Shown: one piece after another, positions 1 to 8,959 of the stretch | Layout: every line of letters begins with the position of its first letter | Numbering within the stretch: the stretch's first letter is position 1 | Source of the DNA: Photobacterium phosphoreum | Lineage (GTDB): Bacteria > Pseudomonadota > Gammaproteobacteria > Enterobacterales > Vibrionaceae | Length of the DNA: 64,000 nt | Direction: 5' to 3' | Assembly (NCBI RefSeq): GCF_002954725.1 | Contig: NZ_MSCQ01000001.1 | Coordinates: 1,799,200 to 1,863,199, forward strand | Notes under the pieces: model-generated | Seen by the model: the letters and a program-made list of their open reading frames with translations, nothing else | What the model was told of the DNA's origin: nothing | Database searches by the model: none | Translations under genes and position numbers: made by a program

Positions 1-522
1 TAACTTAACCCCTGCCATCACCATATTTTCCGCCCAACTCCATATATATCCTTGTAACAATTTATCCAGCGGTATATGCCAATAAACCGCCGCAATCGCT
101 AACCCTAATAATTGATTGGTATGGGTCGATTGGTACGGTAATGGCATATTTTGTAGTACATCGAGTTGCTTTAATAATGTAAACAGTGCCCGACCACGCT
201 GTTGTTCTTCTGCTCGTAATTCTTTGGTCTCTCGACACGAATGAAAATAATCATTCCAGCGATCAATAGCGTTGATATCTTCTGCTATTACCGCCTGATA
301 ATATCGATGCAACAAGGGTAATTCTAAGGTGGTAATACTTTGTTCAAGCACCACCGCCAGCCAGTCAACTAAACTTTGTTGCGAGTTAACCCATTGCGCT
401 TCAACTGCCCACTCAAGCCCTTGAGAGTAAGTAAAACCACCAATGGGTAACGATGGGCTAATCAGCTGAAATAATCGATACTGCGCAACAGACTCATGCT
501 GTAATGCTTTATTTTTTAACAT
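1..522 (-). CDS. ureF: Urease accessory protein UreF (C-terminus cut by window edge)
   Basis: UreF acts with UreD and UreG in the cytoplasmic, GTP-driven complex that loads nickel into apo-urease. The 174 visible codons read through to base 1, so roughly the last fifth of a ~225-residue protein lies outside. The N-terminus carries the family hallmark around residues 22-39, SPSLPIGGFTYSQGLEWA. The start ATG (522-520) lies inside the last 14 bases of the preceding small gene and has no clear Shine-Dalgarno, which suggests translational coupling. It belongs to the urease operon. UreG and any nickel transporter would be expected beyond the left edge. Confidence 0.93.
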   Translation of the reverse strand, partial: MLKNKALQHESVAQYRLFQLISPSLPIGGFTYSQGLEWAVEAQWVNSQQSLVDWLAVVLEQSITTLELPLLHRYYQAVIAEDINAIDRWNDYFHSCRETKELRAEEQQRGRALFTLLKQLDVLQNMPLPYQSTHTNQLLGLAIAAVYWHIPLDKLLQGYIWSWAENMVMAGVKL

Positions 523-718
523 AAGCATATACCGAGCCGCTAATGACAATAATCAACAACAGACTCAATATTAATAAATGACTATTACTCAAAAAAGAAT
601 GTTCAGCTTCTGTCGTAAATAAATGTGTATGTAATTTTTGCGCAATATAGTGACCACTATGCGCCCACACTGAAGGTGATATAAATAACATCACAATATA
701 TAACATGCTATTTTTCAT
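509..718 (-). CDS. Small His-containing single-span membrane protein in urease operon
   Basis: A 69-residue protein not recognised as a named family. Residues 1-19 look like a signal peptide, followed by a mature N-terminus beginning HSGH. Six histidines fall between residues 20 and 47, and a hydrophobic span of about 46-66 ends in VKK. A good ribosome site (AAGGA, 8 bases before the ATG) supports translation. It sits 40 bases after ureE and overlaps ureF by 14 bases. The AHSGH motif after the cleavage point recalls the mature start of HupE/UreJ nickel permeases, which are much larger with several membrane spans. A nickel-related role in the periplasm is inference from position and histidines only. 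Confidence 0.75.
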   Translation of the reverse strand: MKNSMLYIVMLFISPSVWAHSGHYIAQKLHTHLFTTEAEHSFLSNSHLLILSLLLIIVISGSVYAYVKK

Positions 719-758
719 AATTAATATCCTTATTTTTGAAATAAATATCCTATTAATA

Positions 759-1211
759 TTAATGATTATGGTGTTCAGTTATCGCTGCGCCATAAGCACC
801 ACCTTCAGGTTCAAAAGGCTCAATTTCTGTCTTTACCTCCCCTCCTAAACCCAAGACCATTTGATCTAACACATGATCATGTTGATAACGTAGCCATTGC
901 TCGGTGATTTGTAATGGCACATGACGGTTACCTAAATGGTAAGCAATTCGACTCAATAATAATGGATCGCGACAATAAACCGTTGAAACAGATTCAGGTG
1001 CGGCTTTTATTTCGATGGTTAATCCACATCGACTTAATAATTGTTGACCGTCACGTAATATATGTCCTCGTGGTAAAAACACCCCACCACAACGTCCATC
1101 ATCTAAGGTCACTTTTAAACGGCTTTTAATTCGGCTATCAATGGGTAAACTTAAATAACCATGGGGGTCATGGATGTTATTCACTTTAATTGCGACTAAT
1201 TCAATCATCAT
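759..1211 (-). CDS. ureE: Urease accessory protein UreE, nickel metallochaperone
   Basis: UreE is a cytoplasmic homodimeric nickel chaperone that hands Ni2+ to the UreD-UreF-UreG complex. The 150-residue length fits the family, with an N-terminal peptide-binding-like domain and a C-terminal metal-binding domain. The tail ends EHHNH, a short His cluster rather than the long poly-His tail of Klebsiella UreE. A strong AAAGGAGA ribosome site stands just before two adjacent ATG codons at 1211 and 1208, and either could be used. It lies between ureC (41 bases upstream) and the small membrane protein gene. Confidence 0.95.
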   Translation of the reverse strand: MMIELVAIKVNNIHDPHGYLSLPIDSRIKSRLKVTLDDGRCGGVFLPRGHILRDGQQLLSRCGLTIEIKAAPESVSTVYCRDPLLLSRIAYHLGNRHVPLQITEQWLRYQHDHVLDQMVLGLGGEVKTEIEPFEPEGGAYGAAITEHHNH

Positions 1212-1252
1212 TTATCTCCTTTAATATGCTGATAAATAAACGCTAAAAAGCA

Positions 1253-2956
1253 CTAAAATAAAAAATACCGTTGTGCCATGGGTAATATTTCTGCAGGTTC
1301 ACACACTAATAATTCGCCATCAGCCCATACTTGATAAGTCTGAGAATCGACCTCGATATGTGGTTGCCAACTATTTAAGCGCATATCACTTTTTGAGATT
1401 GAACGGCAGTTATTAACCGTACCAATTAAACTTTCCAACCCTAATTCTGCCGCTAACTGCTGTTGCTGAGCTTGCTGTGAAATAAACAACATCGAGGTCT
1501 GTTTGTTTGCTTTACCGTAGCTACCAAACATGGGGCGATAATGCACTGGCTGCGGGGTAGGTATCGAAGCATTTGCATCCCCCATTGATGCCATCGCAAT
1601 CATGCCGCCTTTGATGATCAAACTCGGTTTCACCCCAAAAAATGCGGGTTTCCATAACACTAAATCGGCTAATTTACCGACTTCTATTGAGCCGACTTCG
1701 TGTGACATTCCATGAGTGATAGCAGGATTAATGGTATATTTAGCGATATAACGTTTCAGGCGAAAATTATCATTATCATCACTATCCTCTGCTAAAGGTC
1801 CACGTTGAACTTTCATTTTATGTGCTGTTTGCCAAGTCCGTAAAATCACCTCTCCCACTCGTCCCATCGCTTGTGAATCAGAGGCAATCATTGAGAACGC
1901 CCCTAAGTCATGCAAAATATCTTCTGCTGCAATGGTCTCACGGCGTATTCTTGATTCAGCAAACGCAACATCTTCCGCAATCGAGGGCGATAAATGATGA
2001 CAAACCATCAGCATATCCAAATGCTCATCAACGGTATTTATAGTGTAAGGTCGAGTCGGGTTGGTTGAGGAAGGTAATATATTGGCAGAGCCACAAGCAC
2101 GAATAATATCCGGAGCATGGCCGCCGCCCGCACCTTCTGTATGATAGGTATGAATCACTCGATCACCGATGGCATCAAGGGTTGATTCAACAAAACCCGA
2201 TTCATTAAGGGTATCGGTATGAATCGCAACTTGAACATCCATTTCATCAGCTACAGATAAACACGTATCAATTGCTGCAGGGGTTGTTCCCCAATCTTCA
2301 TGAAGTTTTAATCCTACCGCTCCCGCCACCACTTGTTCACGCAGGCCTTCTGGTTGACTGCTATTACCTTTGCCTAATAACCCAAAATTCATTGGGAAAT
2401 GATCAAGTGACTGTAACATTCGATGCAGATTCCAAGGCCCAGGGGTACAAGTTGTTGCATTGGTTCCCGTTGCAGGTCCAGTTCCGCCACCAATCATGGT
2501 TGTGATGCCTGAAGCCAATGCTTCTTCAATTTGTTGCGGACAAATAAAATGAATATGGGAATCAATTCCTCCAGCAGTAAGAATATTGCCTTCGCCAGCA
2601 ATGATCTCTGTGCCGGGTCCAATCACAATCGTTACTTCTGGTTGAATATCCGGATTACCTGCTTTACCTATTGCGGTAATACGACCATTTTTTACCGCAA
2701 CATCGGCTTTAACGATCCCCCAATAATCTAAAACAACCGCATTGGTGATCACTAAATCAGGTGTTTCAGCACTGGGGCGTTGGCTTTGTCCCATTCCATC
2801 ACGGATAACTTTCCCGCCGCCAAACTTCACTTCATCACCATAAACGGTATAGTCATGTTCAACACTCAGCCATAACTCGGTATCCGCTAAACGCATTTTA
2901 TCGCCAACAGTCGGACCAAACATTTCTGCATATGCTTGTCTTGATATACTCGCCAT
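1253..2956 (-). CDS. ureC: Urease subunit alpha (catalytic)
   Basis: Large catalytic subunit of urease, which hydrolyses urea to ammonia and carbamate using a bis-nickel centre. At 567 residues it keeps the numbering of Klebsiella UreC. Nickel ligands H134 and H136 (HIH) are seen, with K217 (KLHEDWG), the lysine that is carbamylated to bridge the nickels, and H246, H272 and D360. The mobile flap C319-H320 (MVCHHL) is also intact, so the enzyme should be active. The ureB stop TAA shares its last A with this ATG, so the two are translationally coupled. AAGGATGAG inside ureB serves as ribosome site. Confidence 0.99.
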   Translation of the reverse strand: MASISRQAYAEMFGPTVGDKMRLADTELWLSVEHDYTVYGDEVKFGGGKVIRDGMGQSQRPSAETPDLVITNAVVLDYWGIVKADVAVKNGRITAIGKAGNPDIQPEVTIVIGPGTEIIAGEGNILTAGGIDSHIHFICPQQIEEALASGITTMIGGGTGPATGTNATTCTPGPWNLHRMLQSLDHFPMNFGLLGKGNSSQPEGLREQVVAGAVGLKLHEDWGTTPAAIDTCLSVADEMDVQVAIHTDTLNESGFVESTLDAIGDRVIHTYHTEGAGGGHAPDIIRACGSANILPSSTNPTRPYTINTVDEHLDMLMVCHHLSPSIAEDVAFAESRIRRETIAAEDILHDLGAFSMIASDSQAMGRVGEVILRTWQTAHKMKVQRGPLAEDSDDNDNFRLKRYIAKYTINPAITHGMSHEVGSIEVGKLADLVLWKPAFFGVKPSLIIKGGMIAMASMGDANASIPTPQPVHYRPMFGSYGKANKQTSMLFISQQAQQQQLAAELGLESLIGTVNNCRSISKSDMRLNSWQPHIEVDSQTYQVWADGELLVCEPAEILPMAQRYFLF

Positions 2957-3300
2957 TACTCATCCTTAAGGCACGCTACATCACCCATTATTTTCCCTTG
3001 AAAACCAAAAATCTGTCGTGTTCCCGCATAAGCAACGAGTTCAACGGTACGTTTTTGTCCAGGCTCAAAACGAACCGCAGTGCCTGCAGCAATATTTAAT
3101 CGATAACCTAATGTTGTTTCTCGAGTAAAATCTAATGCATTATTTGCTTCATAAAAATGATAATGCGAGCCTATCTGAATCGGTCGATCTCCCATGTTAA
3201 TCACGCAAATCTTGACCGTATCACGGTGTTGGTTTATTTCGATTTCCCCTGCTGCCACACAAATCTCTCCGGGGATCATCGTCTTCGGTTCAATCGCCAT
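2956..3300 (-). CDS. ureB: Urease subunit beta
   Basis: Small structural subunit of urease, 114 residues, containing the typical opening MIPGEI and the [10 protein letters not shown] and GTAVRFEPG segments of the beta-sandwich fold. A GTG at 3312 would add four residues, but the ATG at 3300 has AGGTC at proper spacing and matches family N-termini ([13 protein letters not shown]), so it is chosen. It lies 8 bases after the ureA stop and overlaps ureC by one base. In E. coli-type genomes alpha, beta and gamma are separate genes as here, whereas Helicobacter fuses beta and gamma. Confidence 0.98.
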   Translation of the reverse strand: MAIEPKTMIPGEICVAAGEIEINQHRDTVKICVINMGDRPIQIGSHYHFYEANNALDFTRETTLGYRLNIAAGTAVRFEPGQKRTVELVAYAGTRQIFGFQGKIMGDVACLKDE

Positions 3301-3308
3301 TATTGACC

Positions 3309-3611
3309 TCACACTATGGGTTCATGGACGGTAACGAGTTTGGTGCCATCAGGAAATGTCGCTTCAACTTGCACATCGGGGATCATCGTCGCAATGCCAT
3401 CCATAACATCAGCCACGGTTAAAATAGTTCGACCATAATCCATTAACTCAGCAACGGTTTTTCCAGCTCGTGCGCCTTCCAGTATTTCAGCGCTGATCAA
3501 AGCTATCGCTTCAGGATAATTCAGTTTAACGCCATGCTGTAACCGTTGTTTTGCGACTAATCCTGCGCAAAAAATAAATAGCTTATCCTTTTCTCTTGGG
3601 GTCAATTCCAT
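3309..3611 (-). CDS. ureA: Urease subunit gamma
   Basis: The 100-residue gamma subunit of urease begins [11 protein letters not shown], the conserved family start, and has the [12 protein letters not shown] and [15 protein letters not shown] segments. Together with UreB and UreC it forms the (alpha-beta-gamma)3 enzyme in the cytoplasm. An AAGGAGATC ribosome site precedes the ATG. It follows ureD with a 76-base gap, one of the larger spacings in the operon, and is followed by ureB within 8 bases. Confidence 0.99.
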   Translation of the reverse strand: MELTPREKDKLFIFCAGLVAKQRLQHGVKLNYPEAIALISAEILEGARAGKTVAELMDYGRTILTVADVMDGIATMIPDVQVEATFPDGTKLVTVHEPIV

Positions 3612-3687
3612 AATGATCTCCTTGTTTAATTAGCAACTTTAATTAACCACAACTTTAATTAAAAACAGCGTAAAGTAATCATCTTCA

Positions 3688-4590
3688 CTATGTTGCCCAA
3701 ATTCGAGGGATAACAGGCGTATAACCTAACCATTGCTCGCGGACTTGCTGCCAAATTTTCACAAATACATGCATGATAGTTTCACTCCAATTTGCTAATG
3801 CCCGTATCACAATGAGCCCTTCTATTTGGGTCACAGCTACCACTAACTGTTGCGATGAATAATACTGTTGTTGTTGATCCAGCAAGGTCTGTACCATTGC
3901 TAATAATTCAGGCGAATCATTGGTAATAAAAAAACTAGCCGTTAAACTAAAATCTTGTAAGCCATTAATAAGAAAACGTTTATCTTGACCATCCATAGCA
4001 ACTCGTTCAGTTAAAATCCGTTTGTTTGCTATCCATATTTCAGTTTTTCCTGTCACAGTTCCACAGCCTAAGCCCTCATTCAGTGCAGGGCGTCCAAAAC
4101 AGTGCAGCTCCCACCCCATAAATCGAGCCGTTGTGGCTAATTCAATTCGTGTGATTAGATGCACCTTCGCATCAGTAAAGAAAATATTTTCCTGAGGTAA
4201 CCACTCTAAATAACTATTTTCTTCAACGACCAATGTTTGGCTTTGGTGGGCAATTTTCCCTTCGCTACTACGATAAAACTTCGTCGCACCAGGTGTCGTC
4301 AGTAGACTATGCGCACAAGGCGCTACTCGAGCCGTAATCGTTAAACTATCACCACCAACAACCCCTCCTGGAGGATGCAATACATAAGCATGACAAATAT
4401 TACCTTCAGGATAGAACGGACGCTGGACTGCTAATGGTCCTTGCTGTTTTTTATGCAATAAAATGGTTTTATTGCCACGAGGATAAAAACTTAAATTGAG
4501 GTGGGCTTGCCAACCTTGAGTAATCGCAGCTGTTGATGGTGTCAGATAAGAGGTTTGAGGTTGAGATTGAGGTAACTGAGGATCAATCAT
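3688..4590 (-). CDS. ureD: Urease accessory protein UreD (UreH)
   Basis: UreD is the scaffold that binds apo-urease and recruits UreF and UreG during nickel insertion. The 300-residue length is normal. Family segments include YVLHPPGGVVGGDSL, TTPGATKFYRSS and WLPQENIFF. Its ATG overlaps the urtE stop in an ATGA arrangement of 4 bases, physically joining the urea importer genes to the urease genes. No break, frameshift or promoter-sized gap separates the two blocks. Confidence 0.97.
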   Translation of the reverse strand: MIDPQLPQSQPQTSYLTPSTAAITQGWQAHLNLSFYPRGNKTILLHKKQQGPLAVQRPFYPEGNICHAYVLHPPGGVVGGDSLTITARVAPCAHSLLTTPGATKFYRSSEGKIAHQSQTLVVEENSYLEWLPQENIFFTDAKVHLITRIELATTARFMGWELHCFGRPALNEGLGCGTVTGKTEIWIANKRILTERVAMDGQDKRFLINGLQDFSLTASFFITNDSPELLAMVQTLLDQQQQYYSSQQLVVAVTQIEGLIVIRALANWSETIMHVFVKIWQQVREQWLGYTPVIPRIWAT

Positions 4591-5282
4591 ACTGTGAGAT
4601 ACTCCGTAATCAGTCCTTTATTCAATGTTGCCATTTCTCCAGCAGCAACATTACGACCACGATCCAATAAGCAAAAATGATCCCCAACCTTGCGAGCAAA
4701 CGGTAATTTTTGCTCAACTAATAACACCGTTAGACCATATTGCTGATTGAGCATTTGAATAATATCGCCAATTTCATGCACGACATTAGGTTGAATACCT
4801 TCCGTGGGTTCATCAAGGATCAATAAGCTAGGATTAACGACTAAGGCACGTGCGATGGCTAATTGCTGTTGCTGTCCACCAGATAAATCGCCACCATAAC
4901 GATATTGCATCTGCTTCAGTACTGGAAATAACGCATAGATAAAGTCAGGCACAATACGATCCCCTTTTGCCCTCACTGGCAATCCTATCGCTAAATTTTC
5001 CCCTACGGTTAACATCGGAAATATTTGTCGACCTTGAGGAACATAACCAACCCCTAAATGTACCCGTTCTTCTGCTCGACAATGACTAATGTCTTTGCCA
5101 TCAAGTTGAATTTGACCTTTATCTGTTGCTAATAACCCCATAATACATTGTAATAATGTGGTTTTTCCTACGCCATTACGCCCCATAAGCACCGTACATT
5201 TACCTTTAGGAACATGAAGATCAATATCCCATAAGGTATGGCTCTCTGCATAATATTGATTTAAACGCTTAATCGTTAACAT
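4587..5282 (-). CDS. urtE: Urea ABC transporter ATP-binding protein UrtE
   Basis: One of the two ATPases of the high-affinity urea importer, homologous to LivF. The 231-residue protein shows Walker A GRNGVGKTT near residues 34-42, the signature LSGGQQQQLAIARAL and Walker B LLILDEPTEGIQP. It overlaps urtD by one base and ureD by four. It works at the inner membrane with UrtD on the permeases UrtB and UrtC. Confidence 0.97.
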   Translation of the reverse strand: MLTIKRLNQYYAESHTLWDIDLHVPKGKCTVLMGRNGVGKTTLLQCIMGLLATDKGQIQLDGKDISHCRAEERVHLGVGYVPQGRQIFPMLTVGENLAIGLPVRAKGDRIVPDFIYALFPVLKQMQYRYGGDLSGGQQQQLAIARALVVNPSLLILDEPTEGIQPNVVHEIGDIIQMLNQQYGLTVLLVEQKLPFARKVGDHFCLLDRGRNVAAGEMATLNKGLITEYLTV

Positions 5283-6136
5283 TATGATCCTCCAAGATAA
5301 ACATCAATAACTTGTGGGTCTTGCTGTATTTTACTCATGCTACCTTCTGCTAATACATGCCCTTGGTGCATCACTGTTACCTGGCTGGCAATCGAACGCA
5401 CAAAATCCATATCATGTTCAACCACCACCACCGAATGTTTACCCGCCAACCCTGTGAGTAGCTCTGCGGTACGATCCATTTCTTGATGTGTCATTCCCGC
5501 AACAGGCTCATCAACCAATAATAATTTCGGATTTTGCATCAATAACATTCCAATTTCTAACCACTGCTTTTGACCATGGGATAAATTTCCAGCAGCAACA
5601 TCGGCATGATCTTGTAGTTGAATCAGGGTTAACACTGACGCGAGTTTATCTTTTTGTTCTCCCGTTAACTTAGCGCGAAATGTCGCCCAAACAGTACGGG
5701 GACCGGTCATGGCTAATTCTAAATTGTGCCATACGGATAAACAGCCAATCACCGTTGGTTTTTGAAACTTACGCCCGACACCCGCATTGGCAATTTGTGC
5801 TTCATTCATCGTCAGTAAATTTAAACGAGAGCCGAGCCAAACCTGCCCAGAATCAGGACGGGTTTTGCCAGTGATAATATCCATCATGGTTGTTTTCCCT
5901 GCACCATTAGGACCAATAATGCAGCGTAACTCTCCTTCTTTGATATATAGATTAAAGTCATCAATCGCTTTAAAACCATCAAAGGTTTTATTTACCCCCT
6001 CAAGGTAAAGCAATATATTATGTCGCGTATCAATTAATGGGTGCTGTTGAGGTTGCATAAAACCAAAAACTTTATCTCTAGAAACTAAATCTTTAATTGA
6101 TGCGGTAAGTTTTAATTGATCAGTAATAATAGTCAC
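5282..6136 (-). CDS. urtD: Urea ABC transporter ATP-binding protein UrtD
   Basis: LivG-like ATPase of the urea importer, 284 residues. Walker A GPNGAGKTT, signature LSHGQKQWLEIG and Walker B LLLVDEPVAGM are all present. The start codon is GTG at 6136, with GGAG eight bases upstream; the next in-frame ATG (residue 27) would cut into an N-terminal extension of about 35 residues before the ATPase fold. It is 21 bases from urtC and overlaps urtE by one base. Confidence 0.96.
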   Translation of the reverse strand: MTIITDQLKLTASIKDLVSRDKVFGFMQPQQHPLIDTRHNILLYLEGVNKTFDGFKAIDDFNLYIKEGELRCIIGPNGAGKTTMMDIITGKTRPDSGQVWLGSRLNLLTMNEAQIANAGVGRKFQKPTVIGCLSVWHNLELAMTGPRTVWATFRAKLTGEQKDKLASVLTLIQLQDHADVAAGNLSHGQKQWLEIGMLLMQNPKLLLVDEPVAGMTHQEMDRTAELLTGLAGKHSVVVVEHDMDFVRSIASQVTVMHQGHVLAEGSMSKIQQDPQVIDVYLGGS

Positions 6137-6157
6137 CTATTTCTCTCCTTTTATTAT

Positions 6158-7276
6158 TTACGTTTTAAACCCACGTTTGATCCATCCCCTAACTATTTTA
6201 GGAGAATGATTAAATAAGCCCGTAACACCTTGCGGTAAATATAAAGTCGATAAAACAAATAAACTACCAAGAGCAAACAACCAAACTTCTGGTAATGCCA
6301 CCGTAAACCAGCTTTTAGCATAGTTAATAATAATTGCGCCAATAATAGCGCCAAATAATGTTGCTCTTCCGCCTAATGCAACCCACACCACAACTTCAAT
6401 AGAGTTTAATGGCGAAAATTCACCAGGATTAATAATCCCAACTTGAGGCACATAAAGTGCACCAGCAATACCTGCAATAACCGCAGATAAAACAAATATC
6501 CATAATTTAATATTATCAACATCGTAACCCATAAATCGGGTTCGTAATTCTGTGTCTCTAATAGCAATTGCGACTCGACCTAAGCGACTATTAATTAACA
6601 CTTTACAAACTATATAGGCAATAATTAACATCAAGGCTGAGCAGACAAACAACATCACTTTGGTCGTATCATGTTGTAAACTAAAACCCAAAATTTCTTT
6701 AAAATCCGTTAAACCATTATTACCACCAAACCCCATTTCATTTCGAAAGAAAGCTAACATTAAAGCGTAAGTTAATGCTTGCGTCATAATCGATAAATAC
6801 ACCCCAGAAACGCGAGATCGAAAAGCTAATCGTCCAAATAAATAAGCTAAAGCGCCGGGAATAATAATAACCATCAAGCAAGCAAACCAAAATTGATCAA
6901 ATCCCTGCCAAAACCACGGTAATGATTGCCAATTAAGAAACACCATAAAATCCGCTAAGATTGGATCGCCATAAACACCACGATCACCAATTTGGCGCAT
7001 TAAATACATTCCCATCGCATAACCACCCAGTGCAAAAAAAGCACCATGACCTAAGCTGAGAATACCTAAATATCCCCACACTAGATCAACCGCCAATGCT
7101 AATAATGCATAACTTAAATATTTACCTAATAACGATACAGTAAATGTATCAATATGCAGTGGATGACTATTAGGAAGAACTAAATTACAAAAAGGGACAA
7201 TAATTGCGATGAAGAATAAAACACTCAGAGTAATGGTTCCCCCTCGGTCTTTATTCAATACAGAACTAAAAAACAT
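6158..7276 (-). CDS. urtC: Urea ABC transporter permease UrtC
   Basis: LivM-type inner-membrane permease subunit, 372 residues, mostly hydrophobic with multiple spans. Family landmarks are WGYLGILSLGHGAFFALGGY near the N-terminal third and AIRDTELRTRFMGYD on the ATPase-facing loop. The ATG at 7276 is preferred over a GTG six bases upstream because the AAGGA ribosome site would overlap that GTG. It pairs with UrtB to form the urea channel, 17 bases after urtB. Confidence 0.96.
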   Translation of the reverse strand: MFFSSVLNKDRGGTITLSVLFFIAIIVPFCNLVLPNSHPLHIDTFTVSLLGKYLSYALLALAVDLVWGYLGILSLGHGAFFALGGYAMGMYLMRQIGDRGVYGDPILADFMVFLNWQSLPWFWQGFDQFWFACLMVIIIPGALAYLFGRLAFRSRVSGVYLSIMTQALTYALMLAFFRNEMGFGGNNGLTDFKEILGFSLQHDTTKVMLFVCSALMLIIAYIVCKVLINSRLGRVAIAIRDTELRTRFMGYDVDNIKLWIFVLSAVIAGIAGALYVPQVGIINPGEFSPLNSIEVVVWVALGGRATLFGAIIGAIIINYAKSWFTVALPEVWLFALGSLFVLSTLYLPQGVTGLFNHSPKIVRGWIKRGFKT

Positions 7277-7293
7277 AACCACTCCTTAGTATA

Positions 7294-8898
7294 TTAACTA
7301 TCGGCAGTTCGACCGCGTTGGGGAAATAATCCTTTGGGCTTTTTTTGAATAAATAGAATAATAAAAATTAATACCATTATTTTGGATAATACCGCACCAA
7401 ACCATGGCTCTAAGAACTTATTAAAAATCCCTAAACTTAATCCTGCGACTAAAGTACCCCATAAATTACCTACTCCACCAAAGACCACCACCATGAAGGA
7501 ATCAATAATATAGCTTTGTCCCATATTAGGACCGACATTGGTCAACTGAGATAATGCAACGCCTGCAATGCCGGCAATCCCTGAACCTAAACCAAAAGTT
7601 AACGCATCAACACGTTGAGAATGAATTCCCATCGCTCTTGCCATCGGCCTATTTTGAGACACCGCCCGAACCTGTAACCCTAATGGCGTTTTTTTCAAAA
7701 TAGTCAGTAATAATAAAAATACCGCCAAACAAAAGAAAATAATATAAAGCCGATTATAGGTAAACAGCAGCATCGGATTTAAGGTTAATGAACCCGACAT
7801 AAATTCAGGGGTTATTACTGAACGATTTAACGGAGAAAATACTGAACGCACCGCTTGTTGTAAAATCAAACTAATACCAAATGTGGCTAATAATGTTTCT
7901 AATGGTCGTCCATATAAATGCCGAATAACACCTTGCTCGATCATGATCCCAATGCAACCCGACACAATGAACGCAGCAGGAATAGATAAAATTAATGCGA
8001 CGGCTAAATGATTAGGCATTAATTGCTGTAATACATAGGTGGTATAAGCCCCTATCATAATCAACTCACCATGTGCCATATTAATTACGCCCATCACGCC
8101 AAACGTAATCGCTAAACCTATCCCGGCAAGAGCCAATACTGAACCTAAACTTAAACCAAAAAAGACGGTTTCTACACCTGCATAAAGACGCTGTTGTTGT
8201 TTATAAGCTTCTAAACCATTTTTAGCCGCCGCAACAACGTGTGGATCTTGGCTGTTAGTAACGACCTCTGTTAGGGTTTGATACACAATCGGATGCTTTT
8301 CCTTGCCTAAAAGAACGACAGCATTACGTTGTTCTTCACCAAGACTGTTACGTGCTTGATAATTAGCAAAAGCAAGTTGATATTGTTGCTTAACGATCGT
8401 ACTTTTTTCTGTTTCATTGTGCTTTTTCATTACGGTATATAAATGAAAATCCACTTTATCCATTAATATATTTATCGCTTGTTCGCGTAACGATGGGCTC
8501 TTATTCGTTAAATCAAGTATTGCCAACTGTATTTTTAATCCATTACGTAATTTATTATTTACGCGTATTTTTTTAAATCCCTGCTTATTTACAATTGTTG
8601 TACTTTGTCCAGTATCAATTGAAAAAGCATTCATTTCTGAGTGTGATTTTTCAATTCTATATAATTGATTATCTGTTTTATTTATATAAAGCTTACCTTT
8701 TATCCAAGCAGAGAAAATTGTTTTCTGACGCATAGTATTATCTGTTTTAGATAGCCATGCTATAGCGTTAACCTTGGCTTTATTATTCTTCCCAGAAATA
8801 GTACTAATAAACGAACTGTACGAATTAATTTCAATAGCAGCATGGACTTTCAGACTTATTAGACAAAGAAACAAACTAACACATAATATGTATCTCAT
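7294..8898 (-). CDS. urtB: Urea ABC transporter permease UrtB with periplasmic N-terminal domain
   Basis: LivH-type permease, 534 residues from the ATG at 8898. This start leaves GGAG eight bases upstream and gives a clean signal peptide (about residues 1-20). ATG and GTG codons at 8904 and 8907 are alternatives. Residues about 20-230 form a mostly polar extracytoplasmic domain, followed by the LivH-like membrane region with GLAITFGVMGVINMAHGE and GRPLETLLATFGISL. This long N-terminal extension is usual for UrtB and absent from LivH. The function of the extension is not established. Confidence 0.95.
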   Translation of the reverse strand: MRYILCVSLFLCLISLKVHAAIEINSYSSFISTISGKNNKAKVNAIAWLSKTDNTMRQKTIFSAWIKGKLYINKTDNQLYRIEKSHSEMNAFSIDTGQSTTIVNKQGFKKIRVNNKLRNGLKIQLAILDLTNKSPSLREQAINILMDKVDFHLYTVMKKHNETEKSTIVKQQYQLAFANYQARNSLGEEQRNAVVLLGKEKHPIVYQTLTEVVTNSQDPHVVAAAKNGLEAYKQQQRLYAGVETVFFGLSLGSVLALAGIGLAITFGVMGVINMAHGELIMIGAYTTYVLQQLMPNHLAVALILSIPAAFIVSGCIGIMIEQGVIRHLYGRPLETLLATFGISLILQQAVRSVFSPLNRSVITPEFMSGSLTLNPMLLFTYNRLYIIFFCLAVFLLLLTILKKTPLGLQVRAVSQNRPMARAMGIHSQRVDALTFGLGSGIAGIAGVALSQLTNVGPNMGQSYIIDSFMVVVFGGVGNLWGTLVAGLSLGIFNKFLEPWFGAVLSKIMVLIFIILFIQKKPKGLFPQRGRTADS

Positions 8899-8959
8899 TG
8901 GCATCACTCCATTGTGAACTTAAATAACTAAGCCCCTCGAAAGAGGCTCTGTCATTCTA

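Noticed and set aside
3301..3312. GTG start for UreB four codons upstream
   Set aside because: The ATG at 3300 has a better ribosome site and agrees with family N-termini.
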